Positions 1 through 7,094 of a DNA stretch of 14,156 nucleotides are shown in pieces. Below the pieces are notes generated by a model. That model was given only the letters and a program-made list of their open reading frames with translations, searched no databases and had not been told where the DNA came from. The translations under genes and the position numbers were made by a program. The stretch comes from Pseudomonadota bacterium (GTDB lineage: Bacteria; Chloroflexota; Ktedonobacteria; Ktedonobacterales; JACDGC01), in assembly GCA_021323815.1 (NCBI GenBank), contig JAJPKG010000190.1, positions 1 to 14,156 on the forward strand, given 5' to 3'. Position 1 is the first letter of the stretch; every line of letters begins with the position of its first letter.

Positions 1-692
1 AGATAGCCCACGCCCGATTTCGTCAGCAGATAGCGCGGATGCATGGGGTCTGGCTCAATCTTGCGGCGCAGGCGATTGATGTTGACCTGCAACATGTGAT
101 GTTCGCTGCCATATTCCGCGCCCCACACGTGTTCCAGCAGCATATTTTGCGTCAGCACCCGCCCGGCATTTTGCGCCAGATAGAGGCACAGCGCATATTC
201 TGTCGGCGTCAGGTTGATCTCTTGGCCGCCGCGCGTCACCCGATGCTGCGCGGGATCAAGGGTGATCTCCCCAATGGTGATCGGCTCAGCCAGCTCGGCT
301 GCCTGCGCGGCCTGGCGGAAGTCAGCGCGGCGCAACACGGCGCGCACCCGCGCCAGCAGTTCATCCACGCTGAACGGCTTGGTCAGGTAATCATCCGCTC
401 CCAGGTCCAGCCCGCGCACTTTGTCTTGGTCGTTGCCTCGCGCCGTGATCATGATGATGGGCACGGTGGAAAATTGGCGCACCTGCTGGCACACGGCGAA
501 GCCATCCAGCTTGGGCATCATCACGTCCAGCAGCACGGCATCCGGGTGGACGGTCTGCACGGCTTCCAGGGCTTCCTGCCCGTTGGTAGCGGTGTGGGTG
601 GCGTAGCCTTCCAGTTGCAGATTGCGCGTCACCAGGCGCAAAATCTGTGGGTCGTCGTCGGCGACGACGATGGTGGTTTTGTGTGGGGGCAT
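1..692 (-). CDS. OmpR/PhoB-family response regulator (3' end beyond window)
   Basis: DNA-binding response regulator: a receiver domain phosphorylated by a histidine kinase, then a winged-helix DNA-binding domain. Reading the complement from the ATG at 692 gives 230 codons with no stop before the edge. The receiver (about residues 5-120) has the acidic pocket ADDD (11-14), phospho-acceptor Asp56 in LLDVMMP, Thr83 in MITA and Lys105 in LTKPF. The C-terminal domain (about 135-230) has the Trans_reg_C pattern, including LTPTEYALCLYLAQ, LEHVWG and NINRLRRKIEP, and stops at SGVGYL, so only a few residues are missing. An AGAGGA ribosome site lies at 702-707. It diverges from the soluble kinase at 924, its most likely partner. 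It is the only response regulator here and the best candidate for binding the TGTGA repeats in this window (inference). Family call is very secure; target genes are not shown. Confidence 0.95.
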   Translation of the reverse strand, partial: MPPHKTTIVVADDDPQILRLVTRNLQLEGYATHTATNGQEALEAVQTVHPDAVLLDVMMPKLDGFAVCQQVRQFSTVPIIMITARGNDQDKVRGLDLGADDYLTKPFSVDELLARVRAVLRRADFRQAAQAAELAEPITIGEITLDPAQHRVTRGGQEINLTPTEYALCLYLAQNAGRVLTQNMLLEHVWGAEYGSEHHMLQVNINRLRRKIEPDPMHPRYLLTKSGVGY

Positions 693-726
693 AGGGTGAT
701 TTCCTCTCGCTGCGATCTTCTTTTGC

Positions 727-732
727 ATTATG
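727..732 (-). promoter_or_regulatory. Possible -10 box for the response regulator
   Basis: CATAAT on the minus strand matches the -10 consensus at 5 of 6 positions and sits about 35 bases upstream of the start codon at 692. No good -35 box is seen 16-18 bases further upstream, so the promoter would be weak or depend on an activator. Confidence 0.3.
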
Positions 733-829
733 GCCTCTCTTTACGGCCCGCGCCAGCCCATCCGCGCCCTGCAAGTGCGTTCGTGCCGCTCAGCCAGCGC
801 CTTTGCGCCGGACCTCATTTGCGCCGGAT

Positions 830-894
830 TGTGAGCGTTCTGTGAGGTTTTATCTCCCAATGTGAGGCGATCTCCGGGCGCAATGCGGTATGAT
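830..894 (+). promoter_or_regulatory. TGTGAG direct repeats and -10 box upstream of the soluble kinase
   Basis: Three copies of TGTGAG start at 830, 841 and 861, so the spacings are 11 and 20 bases, about one and two turns of the helix. A TATGAT box at 889-894 lies 30 bases before the kinase ATG. No clear -35 hexamer precedes it, and the repeats cover the -35 region and upstream, as in promoters that an OmpR/PhoB-type regulator activates. The region also separates the divergent regulator and kinase genes, so both could be controlled from it. The repeats are seen directly; the binding protein is inferred. Confidence 0.5.
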
Positions 895-923
895 CTCTCT
901 ATCCTCACCTCAGGAGACCCGTC

Positions 924-1670
924 ATGACCAGCGACAGCGCGCCGAATGGTGCGGCGTCAGAGATGGATCAGGCGCGTTTCCTCGAAGATGCCCTCATCAA
1001 CCTGAGCCATGAGTTGCGCACGCCGCTGGCCGCGATCAAAGGCTATGCCACCTCGCTGATGCGCCACGACAGCCGGCTGACCGGCGATGAGCGGCACGCG
1101 ATGCTCAGCGAGATCAACCGCGCGTGCGACCGCCTGGATGAAGTCATCGAGCAAACGACGCTGACGGCGCGCGTGTTGCAGGGCCAGGTGACGCTGCAAC
1201 GCCAGGAAACGGATTTGGTGGCGCTGACGCGGCAAGCGCTGCTCGCGTTGGATGAAGCCGGCGCAACGAACTACCTCCTCACCCTCAGCGGCGACGCGGC
1301 GCTGCTGATCCTCGCAGATCCGCGGTTGCTGACGCATGCCCTGCTGCATCTGTTGGATAACGCGCGCACCTATTCGCCGGCTGGCGGCGAGATCCACATT
1401 GCCATGCGGGCGACGAGTGGGTCGGTGGGACCGATGGCGGAATGGAGCGTGACGGATCACGGCATCGGCATCGCGCCGGAGCACTTGCCGCAGATCTTCA
1501 CGCCGTTTTACCGGGTCGAAAATCATCTGGCGCGCTCCACGAATGGGCTTGGCCTGGGCCTCGCCTTCGCCCAGCGCGTCATTGCCCTGCACGGGGGCGA
1601 ATTGCGCGTTGCATCTGAGCCGGGCGAGGGCAGCCGCTTCTGGTTCGCGCTGCCGCTCGCCGGCGAGTGA
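924..1670 (+). CDS. Soluble sensor histidine kinase without a sensor domain
   Basis: A 248-residue histidine kinase, expected to autophosphorylate on His29 and pass phosphate to a response regulator, probably the one encoded divergently at 692. The HisKA domain starts almost at once (about 19-85) with the H-box LSHELRTPLAAIKGY. The HATPase_c domain (about 130-245) shows the N-box Asn146 in LLDNARTYSP, the G1 box DHGIGI (178-183), the F-box TPFYR and the G2 box GLGLGLAFA (208-216). There is no transmembrane helix, PAS or GAF domain: only about 18 residues precede HisKA, so any signal must come from a partner or from the catalytic core itself. The start is fixed by AGGAG at 912-916. It ends 12 bases before the convergent stress-protein gene. 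Family call is secure; the signal is unknown. Confidence 0.95.
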   Translation: MTSDSAPNGAASEMDQARFLEDALINLSHELRTPLAAIKGYATSLMRHDSRLTGDERHAMLSEINRACDRLDEVIEQTTLTARVLQGQVTLQRQETDLVALTRQALLALDEAGATNYLLTLSGDAALLILADPRLLTHALLHLLDNARTYSPAGGEIHIAMRATSGSVGPMAEWSVTDHGIGIAPEHLPQIFTPFYRVENHLARSTNGLGLGLAFAQRVIALHGGELRVASEPGEGSRFWFALPLAGE

Positions 1671-1678
1671 TGTTTTTT
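1654..1678 (+). terminator. Candidate intrinsic terminator after the soluble kinase
   Basis: A short hairpin around CTCGCCGGCGAG (1656-1667; six pairs including one G-T when extended to 1654-1669, loop CCGG) overlaps the kinase stop codon. A run of six T follows at 1673-1678. The stem is short, but hairpin plus T-run between two convergent genes fits an intrinsic terminator. Confidence 0.5.
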
Positions 1679-1682
1679 CCCT

Positions 1683-2561
1683 TCATGCTGCCGGGCGCAA
1701 GATCAACAGTGGGCAGTGGGCGGCATGCAGCACGTGCTCTGCCACGCTGCCCAGCGCGAGCCGGTCGGGGCCGGTGTAACCGTGCGTGGCAATGGCGACC
1801 AGATCGCAGGCGCGACGCGGCGCATCTGCCTTGCTTATGATTTGCTGCGCGGGATCGCCCCAACTCAGGCTGATCTCGGTGGGAACGCCCTGGCGTTGCA
1901 AGCGCTGCTGCACAGCTTGCAGATAGCATTCGGCGGCATCGCGCAACACCTGATCTTCCTGGGTGTCGCCCTTCTGGGGCAGCACGTGATGAAGTTGCAC
2001 GATGCCATGCATGGCCCGCGTGATGGCGACCACCGACGGCAACACGGCCTCGGCGCGCAGCGAACCATCCAGCGCCACCAGCACGGTGAAGGGCTGGTGC
2101 ATATCATGCTCGGCGCGGAACGCCTCTTCAACGCGCAGGATGACGGTCGGAATGTGTGCCAGGCGCGCGACATCCTTTGCTACGCTGCCCAGTGCCAGTT
2201 CCGCGATGCCGCTGCGCCCGCTGCTGCTCATGACGATGAGATCGGCGCGCAGATCGTGTGCCTGGGCGCAGATGGTCGCCGTGATGCTGCCCTCCGCCAG
2301 ACACGCGCGGTGTTTCACGGTGATGTGTGCCAGCGACGGGCGCAGAGCGATCTCGCGCAGATAATCGCCACTGGCTTCCAGTGTTGCGTTGATGAGCGTT
2401 CCGTAATCCGGCAGCAGTTCAGCCATTGCCGCCGGGGAAAATTCCACCACGCGCAGCAACACGATCTCACCAGTGGGAACGGCATGGTGTGCCAGTTGCG
2501 CGGCGGTGTTGATGGCGAACTCGGCGCGGATCGAGCCGTCAAGAGGGACGAGAATGCGCAT
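1683..2561 (-). CDS. Tandem-domain universal stress protein (UspA family)
   Basis: A 292-residue cytoplasmic protein made of two Usp domains (about 1-145 and 156-290). Each opens with the Usp strand pattern (ILVPLDGS at residue 3; VLVALDGS at 160) and ends with the ATP-binding signature: GRSG-x6-GSVAKDV at 115 and GYTG-x6-GSVAEHV at 261. Both halves therefore look able to bind ATP, unlike UspA of E. coli, which lacks the motif. Such proteins are made under starvation, redox or oxygen stress; the molecular activity of this one cannot be read from sequence. The start at 2561 has AGAGGAGA about eight bases upstream. It diverges from the PAS kinase at 2750, and the shared gap holds TGTGA-like repeats. 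A second, related copy lies at 9887-10807. Confidence 0.93.
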   Translation of the reverse strand: MRILVPLDGSIRAEFAINTAAQLAHHAVPTGEIVLLRVVEFSPAAMAELLPDYGTLINATLEASGDYLREIALRPSLAHITVKHRACLAEGSITATICAQAHDLRADLIVMSSSGRSGIAELALGSVAKDVARLAHIPTVILRVEEAFRAEHDMHQPFTVLVALDGSLRAEAVLPSVVAITRAMHGIVQLHHVLPQKGDTQEDQVLRDAAECYLQAVQQRLQRQGVPTEISLSWGDPAQQIISKADAPRRACDLVAIATHGYTGPDRLALGSVAEHVLHAAHCPLLILRPAA

Positions 2562-2596
2562 GATGCTTTCTCCTCTGTGCTAAAGAATCTGCCAAG

Positions 2597-2650
2597 AGTA
2601 TCCGCCGGTGCTCTCACAGAGGCATCACGCTATGACTCATTGGCGTCACA
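2597..2650 (-). promoter_or_regulatory. TGTGA-like direct repeats upstream of the first stress protein
   Basis: Reading the minus strand, half-sites TGTGAC (from 2650), TGAGTC (2639), CGTGAT (2629) and TGTGAG (2618) follow each other at 11, 10 and 11 bases. A weak -10-like GATACT lies at 2602-2597. TGAGTC is a poor match. The near-regular helical spacing resembles the sites upstream of the soluble kinase and of the cytochrome operon. It lies about 40-90 bases upstream of the stress-protein start. The function as an operator is inferred. Confidence 0.42.
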
Positions 2651-2675
2651 TCTGCCACACAACCCGCGCGGGTGC

Positions 2676-2705
2676 TTGTAGCTGTTGCGCGCGAGATCAT
2701 ATGCT
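2676..2705 (+). promoter_or_regulatory. Possible sigma70-type promoter for the PAS kinase
   Basis: TTGTAG (2676-2681) and TATGCT (2700-2705) are separated by 18 bases, and each matches its consensus at four positions. Transcription would start near 2712, which leaves a leader containing the ribosome site used for the ATG at 2750. Confidence 0.3.
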
Positions 2706-2749
2706 GAAACGGAAAAATGCCGCGTGCATGCGCTGGAAGGGTGTCAACC

Positions 2750-3937
2750 ATGACCGCATCTAAACCCCACCCTGGTGATGACATATCGGCAACGCCCGGC
2801 GGCGAGGGGGAGCATCAGGCGCTCGCCGCCGAGATGATGCGCTTGTTCATCGAGGTCGCGCCGGATTCGGTGGTGGTGAGCGACGATCGTGGGCGCATCA
2901 CCTTCATCAACCAGCACGCCGAGCGGGTGTTTGGCTATGCGCGCGCCGAAGTGCTGGGGCGGAATATCGATATGCTGCTGCCGGAACGCTTTCGCGGCGC
3001 GCATGCCGAGCACCGTGCAGGCTATTACACCGCCCCGCGCACGCGCCCGATGGGCATGGGCCTGGAATTGTATGCCCTGCGCAAAGACGGCACGGAATTT
3101 CCTGTAGAGATCAGCCTCAGCCACGCGCGCACCAGCGAGGGGCTGCGCGTCGTCGCCATCATCCGCGACATCACCGAGCGCAAGCGGCTGGAAGAAACAC
3201 TGCGCGAGACCCAGCGCGAAGCGGATCGCCTGAAGGATGAGTTCATCGCCATCGCCGCCCACGAGCTGCGCAACCCTCTGGCGGCGCTGCGCGGTTTCGC
3301 CGACATGCTGCGCGTGCAGACGGCGCGCGGGCACGGTCCCCAACTGGCCGAGTGGCAGCAAGAAGCCATCGATGCCATCGATCAAGCATCCGCTCGGCTG
3401 GCGGAATTGACCGACGACCTGCTGGATGTGACGCGCCTGCAAGCGGGCAAGCTGGAATTGCATCCGGCGCTGCGCGATCTGGCGGCGCTGGCGCGGCGCG
3501 TGGTGACGCGCCAACAGACCACGACCCAGCGCCACGCCATCACTCTCACCGCCGACCGTGAGCCGTTGATGGTGAACATTGACGAGATGCGCTTCGAGCA
3601 GGTGTTGAATAATCTTCTCCACAACGCCATGAAATATAGCCCCGATGGTGGTCCCATCACCGTCACGCTCTCCACGGATGATGCCGCCCATGAGGTGCGG
3701 TTGTGCGTGGCGGATCGCGGCATCGGCATTCCAGCGGCGGAGCAGGCGCGCATCTTTGGCCGTTTCGCTCGCGCTGAAAACGCGCGCGGCATCGGCGGCA
3801 CCGGTCTGGGACTCTATCTCTGCCGGGAGTTGGTCGAGCGGCACGGCGGGCGCATCTGGTTCACGTCCCAGGAAGGTGCGGGGTCCACCTTTTGCCTGGC
3901 CCTGCCGCTGGCGCAAGAGGCTGAGCCGGAAGCATGA
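2750..3937 (+). CDS. PAS-domain soluble histidine kinase
   Basis: A 395-residue cytoplasmic sensor kinase. One PAS domain (about 29-142) opens with LFIEVAPDSVVVSDDRGRI and ends with the usual PAC tail RDITERKRLEE. A short coiled linker leads to HisKA (about 160-232) with phospho-acceptor His171 in AAHELRNPLAAL. The HATPase_c domain (about 275-390) has the N-box NNLLHNAMKYS with Asn292, the G1 box DRGIGI (322-327) and the G2 box GTGLGLYL. There are no membrane helices. The PAS domain may bind a ligand or cofactor such as heme or flavin, but nothing in the sequence settles which. The ATG at 2750 is preferred over an in-frame ATG at 2717 because GGAAGG (2735-2740) is well placed for it. No regulator follows, so it is an orphan kinase that could share the regulator at the left edge. 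Confidence 0.94.
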   Translation: MTASKPHPGDDISATPGGEGEHQALAAEMMRLFIEVAPDSVVVSDDRGRITFINQHAERVFGYARAEVLGRNIDMLLPERFRGAHAEHRAGYYTAPRTRPMGMGLELYALRKDGTEFPVEISLSHARTSEGLRVVAIIRDITERKRLEETLRETQREADRLKDEFIAIAAHELRNPLAALRGFADMLRVQTARGHGPQLAEWQQEAIDAIDQASARLAELTDDLLDVTRLQAGKLELHPALRDLAALARRVVTRQQTTTQRHAITLTADREPLMVNIDEMRFEQVLNNLLHNAMKYSPDGGPITVTLSTDDAAHEVRLCVADRGIGIPAAEQARIFGRFARAENARGIGGTGLGLYLCRELVERHGGRIWFTSQEGAGSTFCLALPLAQEAEPEA

Positions 3938-3939
3938 GT

Positions 3940-3971
3940 CGCCGGAAGGATCACTTGTGCTCCTTCCGGCG
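3940..3971. terminator. Candidate bidirectional terminator hairpin
   Basis: CGCCGGAAGGA at 3940-3950 and TCCTTCCGGCG at 3961-3971 are a perfect 11-base inverted repeat with a 10-base loop. It lies between the convergent PAS kinase and cytochrome b genes, where a shared terminator is expected. No T-run follows on either strand, so it may work with Rho or as a 3' stabiliser. Confidence 0.55.
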
Positions 3972-4004
3972 GGCTTGCCGCTATAATGTCACAGACGTAG
4001 CGAC

Positions 4005-5609
4005 CTACTTTGCATGCACCGCCTGGCGCGCCTCGCGGTAATGCTGCCGCCAGATGAGCCGGTGGATGCCGACCAGTTCGGGGATCCGGTTCAGGCCGGG
4101 GATGTAGGGCACGAAGACGAACACCAGACTCAGCAAGAGCATCATCACCGCCACCGCCACATCGGCGTTTGGCCCGTTGAAGGGCTGCTGCGGCACCTGA
4201 TACCAGAAGGTGTACAGCCACAGCCATGCCTGGCCGGGATAGGCTCCCGTCTCGTTCATCATCCCCCAGCGGTTACCGGAAAGATTCAGACTCTCCGCTT
4301 TGTTGGGCAAAGCAGACTCGTTCAAGAACAGCAACGGCTTCGTGTAGTCGGTCTGGTAGAACTGCTGCCCGTTGCTCAACAGCAGACCATCCAGCGCCCC
4401 GCTGCGGGCGATGGTGAGGAGTGCCCCAAACATGGTGGGCAGGGGACCGCAATCTGCCTTATCGCCTGGTTTGTTCGTGCAGGCGACCTGCACATTGCCC
4501 TGCGCGTCCAGCGCCTCGGTGGTGTTGTTGCCCAGCGCCGTCATATAGTTCGTCTCCCAGGTGTTCTGCTGATCTGCGCTTGCCGCCTGGAACGTGCTCA
4601 CCGCGCTGCTGACGCTCGCATCTTTCACCGTCGCCAGTGGCCCCAACACGTAGGTCTGTGCCGTGTCGATGGGGATGCGCACTCCGGCGGCTTTTTGCAG
4701 GGAGATGGGGCCGAGATATTGCACCGAGCCGGTGCCGCTGTTATAGGGCGGCCCATATTGAGCGATGGTGCTGCTGCCAGCCAGTTCGCTCAGCGCGACG
4801 GTAGTGAAGCCCACCGGATCGTTCTGCGCCACGCTCTGCAACGTCAGCGGCTTCTCATCCGGCGAGGAGAAGACGGCGGAAATGACGATGACGCCTGCCA
4901 GGATGACGGCAGTGGCGATGGTCAGCTCGCGCACGAGATCGAAAGGAGCCATCTTCACGCCGGCATAATACTGTTCTTGCGTCATCCCTTTCGTGTATTT
5001 CACCCGGCTTTCACCCTTGACCGGATAAGGACGCACCACGCCGCGCAGGCGTACCATGATGATATGCGCCGCCACCAGCGCCGCCACCGTCACCGGCAGC
5101 AGAAAGATATGGAAGCTGTACATCTGCCCGAAATTGAGGGCGTTGAAGAAGCCGCCGACGCCGACCGCGTTCATCAGATCTTTCGCCGAAACACCGATCC
5201 ACTGGGAATCGAAGTTGCTTTGCGAGAGGAAGCCGGTGAAGGCAGCGAGGATGCTGACCAGGAAGGTGATGGCACCGACAACCCAGGTGCGGCCCCGCCC
5301 GTCGCGCCACGCCCCCATGAAGAACATGCCCCACAGGTGCAGCACCATAAAGAAGAAGAACGCTTGCACGCTCCAGAAATGCAGGCTGTTGAAGAAGTGC
5401 CCGGCGGCGCTGGCGTGCCACCATTGCGGGCCGAAGGCGGCCAGCACCACGCCGGAAACGACGATGACGATCAGGCTGGCCAGGGTGAGCGCGCCAAACA
5501 GATACACTGCCGAGCGCACATATGTGGGCTGCTCGCTAGGCAACAGATGGTTGGCCGGCAGCGAGCGGCTCAGTCGCGTGCGTAAAGCCTCCGTCCAGTT
5601 ACGTGCCAT
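4005..5609 (-). CDS. b6-like cytochrome b with a large extracytoplasmic insert
   Basis: A 534-residue membrane protein of the cytochrome b/b6 family, expected to carry two b hemes and move electrons between quinone and a partner. Helices lie at about 34-58, 76-99, 109-128, 163-188, 228-247 and 483-503. The heme ligands are His77/His91 (13 residues between) and His167/His182 (14 between); the second spacing is that of cytochrome b6 rather than bc1. About 235 residues (250-485) between the fifth and last helix form an unusual, probably outward-facing domain with the conserved-looking patch YGPPYN (285-290) and two cysteines (377, 387). No PEWY-type quinol-oxidation motif and no CxxCH heme c site is seen. 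No Rieske or cytochrome c1 gene lies nearby. The start at 5609 has TGAGGAGG upstream, which overlaps the stop of the 41-residue gene, suggesting coupled translation. The N-terminal family call is secure; the partner and reaction are unknown. Confidence 0.88.
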   Translation of the reverse strand: MARNWTEALRTRLSRSLPANHLLPSEQPTYVRSAVYLFGALTLASLIVIVVSGVVLAAFGPQWWHASAAGHFFNSLHFWSVQAFFFFMVLHLWGMFFMGAWRDGRGRTWVVGAITFLVSILAAFTGFLSQSNFDSQWIGVSAKDLMNAVGVGGFFNALNFGQMYSFHIFLLPVTVAALVAAHIIMVRLRGVVRPYPVKGESRVKYTKGMTQEQYYAGVKMAPFDLVRELTIATAVILAGVIVISAVFSSPDEKPLTLQSVAQNDPVGFTTVALSELAGSSTIAQYGPPYNSGTGSVQYLGPISLQKAAGVRIPIDTAQTYVLGPLATVKDASVSSAVSTFQAASADQQNTWETNYMTALGNNTTEALDAQGNVQVACTNKPGDKADCGPLPTMFGALLTIARSGALDGLLLSNGQQFYQTDYTKPLLFLNESALPNKAESLNLSGNRWGMMNETGAYPGQAWLWLYTFWYQVPQQPFNGPNADVAVAVMMLLLSLVFVFVPYIPGLNRIPELVGIHRLIWRQHYREARQAVHAK

Positions 5610-5621
5610 GATGATGCCTCC

Positions 5622-5747
5622 TCACTGCTCGGCTGAATGGGGGAGCGTGAGCGCCACGCCCAGCGCGAAGACGACGATCATCAGGCCGATGACGATGAGG
5701 TTGGGAATGGTGATGAGAACGATTCCCCACTGTAGAAACTGTGACAT
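5622..5747 (-). CDS. 41-residue single-helix membrane protein upstream of cytochrome b
   Basis: A short gene on the minus strand: ATG at 5747, TGA at 5622-5624. Upstream is a very strong ribosome site (AGGAGGA with a short spacer). The product begins MSQFLQWG, continues with one hydrophobic helix of about 28 residues (roughly 8-35) containing ITIPNLIVIG, and ends in the polar tail PHSAEQ. Its stop codon forms part of the ribosome site of the cytochrome b gene 12 bases downstream, so the two are very likely co-transcribed and translationally coupled. By analogy with one-helix subunits of b6f and bd complexes (PetN, PetG, CydX), it may be a small structural subunit of the same complex. That is inference: I do not recognise the family. 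Confidence 0.8.
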   Translation of the reverse strand: MSQFLQWGIVLITIPNLIVIGLMIVVFALGVALTLPHSAEQ

Positions 5748-5780
5748 GCGATCCTCCTGTATGAAGCTATCCACTGTCTG

Positions 5781-5818
5781 CTGATAGCATGCCTGCCCAT
5801 CGTCACAACAGCATCACA
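5781..5818 (-). promoter_or_regulatory. TGTGA direct repeat upstream of the cytochrome operon
   Basis: On the minus strand TGTGAT starts at 5818 and TGTGAC at 5807, exactly 11 bases apart. A -10-like TATCAG follows at 5786-5781, about 34 bases before the 41-residue gene. The arrangement matches the pair at 830/841 in front of the soluble kinase. A further CGTGA lies at 5850-5846, 32 bases upstream (three turns), inside the end of ackA. This suggests that the cytochrome pair has its own regulated promoter, separate from ackA. Confidence 0.48.
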
Positions 5819-5845
5819 GGGGGAGAGAAGACGACTACAAAGCGG

Positions 5846-7081
5846 TCACGATGGTGAGGGGATGAAATTCCGGCAGGCGCGGGCAATGGCCCAATTCTCG
5901 CGTGCTCGCACGACCAGCACGCGCACCGCAGCCCCTGGCGGGCTGAGGTCGGCATCGCCGTTCGCGGCCTCGTTCGCGGCGTGATCGATCTGCGCGCCGA
6001 TGCAGGCGAACGCCTGGCATGCCGCCGCGCGCACCGGTGCAGAATGCTCACCCACACCGCCGGTAAAGACGATGGCATCCACTCGCCCCAGCGCCGCCAG
6101 CATCTGCCCGATGCCCGCGCGCAACCGATGGATATACACGTCGAATGCCAGCTTTGCTCGCGCGTCGCCCTCGCGAGCACGCTGCTCGATGATCCGCATG
6201 TCGCCGGAGATGCCGGAAACGCCTCTCAGGCCAGATTCGTGTTCCAGAGCGCGCTCCAGCGCGTTCACCGTTGCGCCGGGCTGGCGCAGCAGGTGCAGCA
6301 GAATGCCGGGGTCCACCGCGCCGGACCGTTCGGCCATCATGATGCCGTCCAACGGGGTGAAGCCCATCGTGGTATCCACGCTCGCCCCATGATGCACAGC
6401 GGCCAGCGATGCACCGCTGCCCAGGTGGCAGGTGATGAGATCCAGCCCGGCGAGATCGCGCCCCAGCATCCGCGCCGCCTGCTGTGCGGCATATTGGTGG
6501 CTGATGCCGTGAAACCCAAAGCGCCGGATGCCTTGCTCGTACCAGGCATATGGCCCTGGATAGACGATGGCTGCCTCAGGCATGGTGCGATGAAAAGCGG
6601 TATCAAAAACGGCCACCTGCGGCACGTCTCCCATCACCTCGCGCACAACGCGCATCCCTTGCAGTGCCGCCTGGTTATGTGCTGGTGCCTCCGGCGCGAG
6701 AGATGCGATGGCTGCTTCCACATCCGGCGTTACCAGCGTCGGCTCCTCGTAGCGCGCGCCGCCATGCACCACGCGATGCCCCACGACAGCAATGGTCTCA
6801 CCCTCTGAGCCTTTCCCCGGCAGAGATGGAGAGGGGGGAACTGCTGATGCCTGGCTGATGATCTCCCGCAAGAGCGCTTCCCGATCCGCGTTCACCACGC
6901 CTCGTGACGATGACGCGCTCCCATCCGCTTGCTGGAAGGTGATCTCCGTTGCGTCGCCATCCCATTTGATATCCGCTTCCCATCCGGCCTCAACCGGCGT
7001 TTCGGGTGCCAGCGTTTCCGCCGCAAATCGCGAGATTTTTGTGCTGCTGGAACCGGCGTTGATGACCAGGATATTCGCCAT
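5846..7081 (-). CDS. ackA: Acetate kinase
   Basis: Acetate kinase interconverts acetyl phosphate plus ADP with acetate plus ATP. The 411-residue product shows the family motifs in order: NAGSSSTK (8-15), GHRVVHGG with Arg103, VFDTAFH with Asp160, GFHGISH (189-195), CHLGSGAS (218-225), DGIMMAERSGAVDPG (245-259) with Arg252, FTGGVGEHS and the C-terminal RAREN. Length is near the family norm of about 400. Odd feature: residues 81-95 are a Pro/Gly/Ser-rich stretch coded by a palindromic repeat inserted in frame before the GHRVVHGG strand. The start at 7081 has GAGGAGA upstream. It lies 201 bases after xfp on the same strand; together the two yield ATP from sugar phosphates through acetyl phosphate. 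No phosphotransacetylase is present in the window. Confidence 0.97.
   Translation of the reverse strand: MANILVINAGSSSTKISRFAAETLAPETPVEAGWEADIKWDGDATEITFQQADGSASSSRGVVNADREALLREIISQASAVPPSPSLPGKGSEGETIAVVGHRVVHGGARYEEPTLVTPDVEAAIASLAPEAPAHNQAALQGMRVVREVMGDVPQVAVFDTAFHRTMPEAAIVYPGPYAWYEQGIRRFGFHGISHQYAAQQAARMLGRDLAGLDLITCHLGSGASLAAVHHGASVDTTMGFTPLDGIMMAERSGAVDPGILLHLLRQPGATVNALERALEHESGLRGVSGISGDMRIIEQRAREGDARAKLAFDVYIHRLRAGIGQMLAALGRVDAIVFTGGVGEHSAPVRAAACQAFACIGAQIDHAANEAANGDADLSPPGAAVRVLVVRARENWAIARACRNFIPSPS
6797..6840. repeat. REP-like palindromic repeat inserted in frame in ackA
   Basis: A C-run, a short GGCAGAGAT centre and a G-run form a degenerate palindrome like the one at 12238-12284 (shared features: CCCTCT or CCCCTC, then G/C centre, then GGGGAGGGG or GAGAGGGG). 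Inside ackA it adds about 15 residues (81-95) without breaking the frame. Confidence 0.5.
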
Positions 7082-7094
7082 AACAATTCTCCTC

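Noticed and set aside
39..845. Long plus-strand frame over the left edge, and a minus-strand frame at 391-774
   Set aside because: Both overlap the response regulator in other frames. The real gene is the minus-strand frame from 692, which has all receiver and winged-helix motifs.
3982..3987. A perfect TATAAT on the plus strand between convergent genes
   Set aside because: No -35 box lies at a suitable distance and it would only drive antisense RNA into the end of cytochrome b. It is most likely chance.
4014..5585. A 523-codon open frame on the plus strand opposite cytochrome b
   Set aside because: It is the antisense shadow of a gene with clear heme ligands and helices. Its translation is rich in His, Arg and Gln without any domain pattern, and it has no ribosome site.
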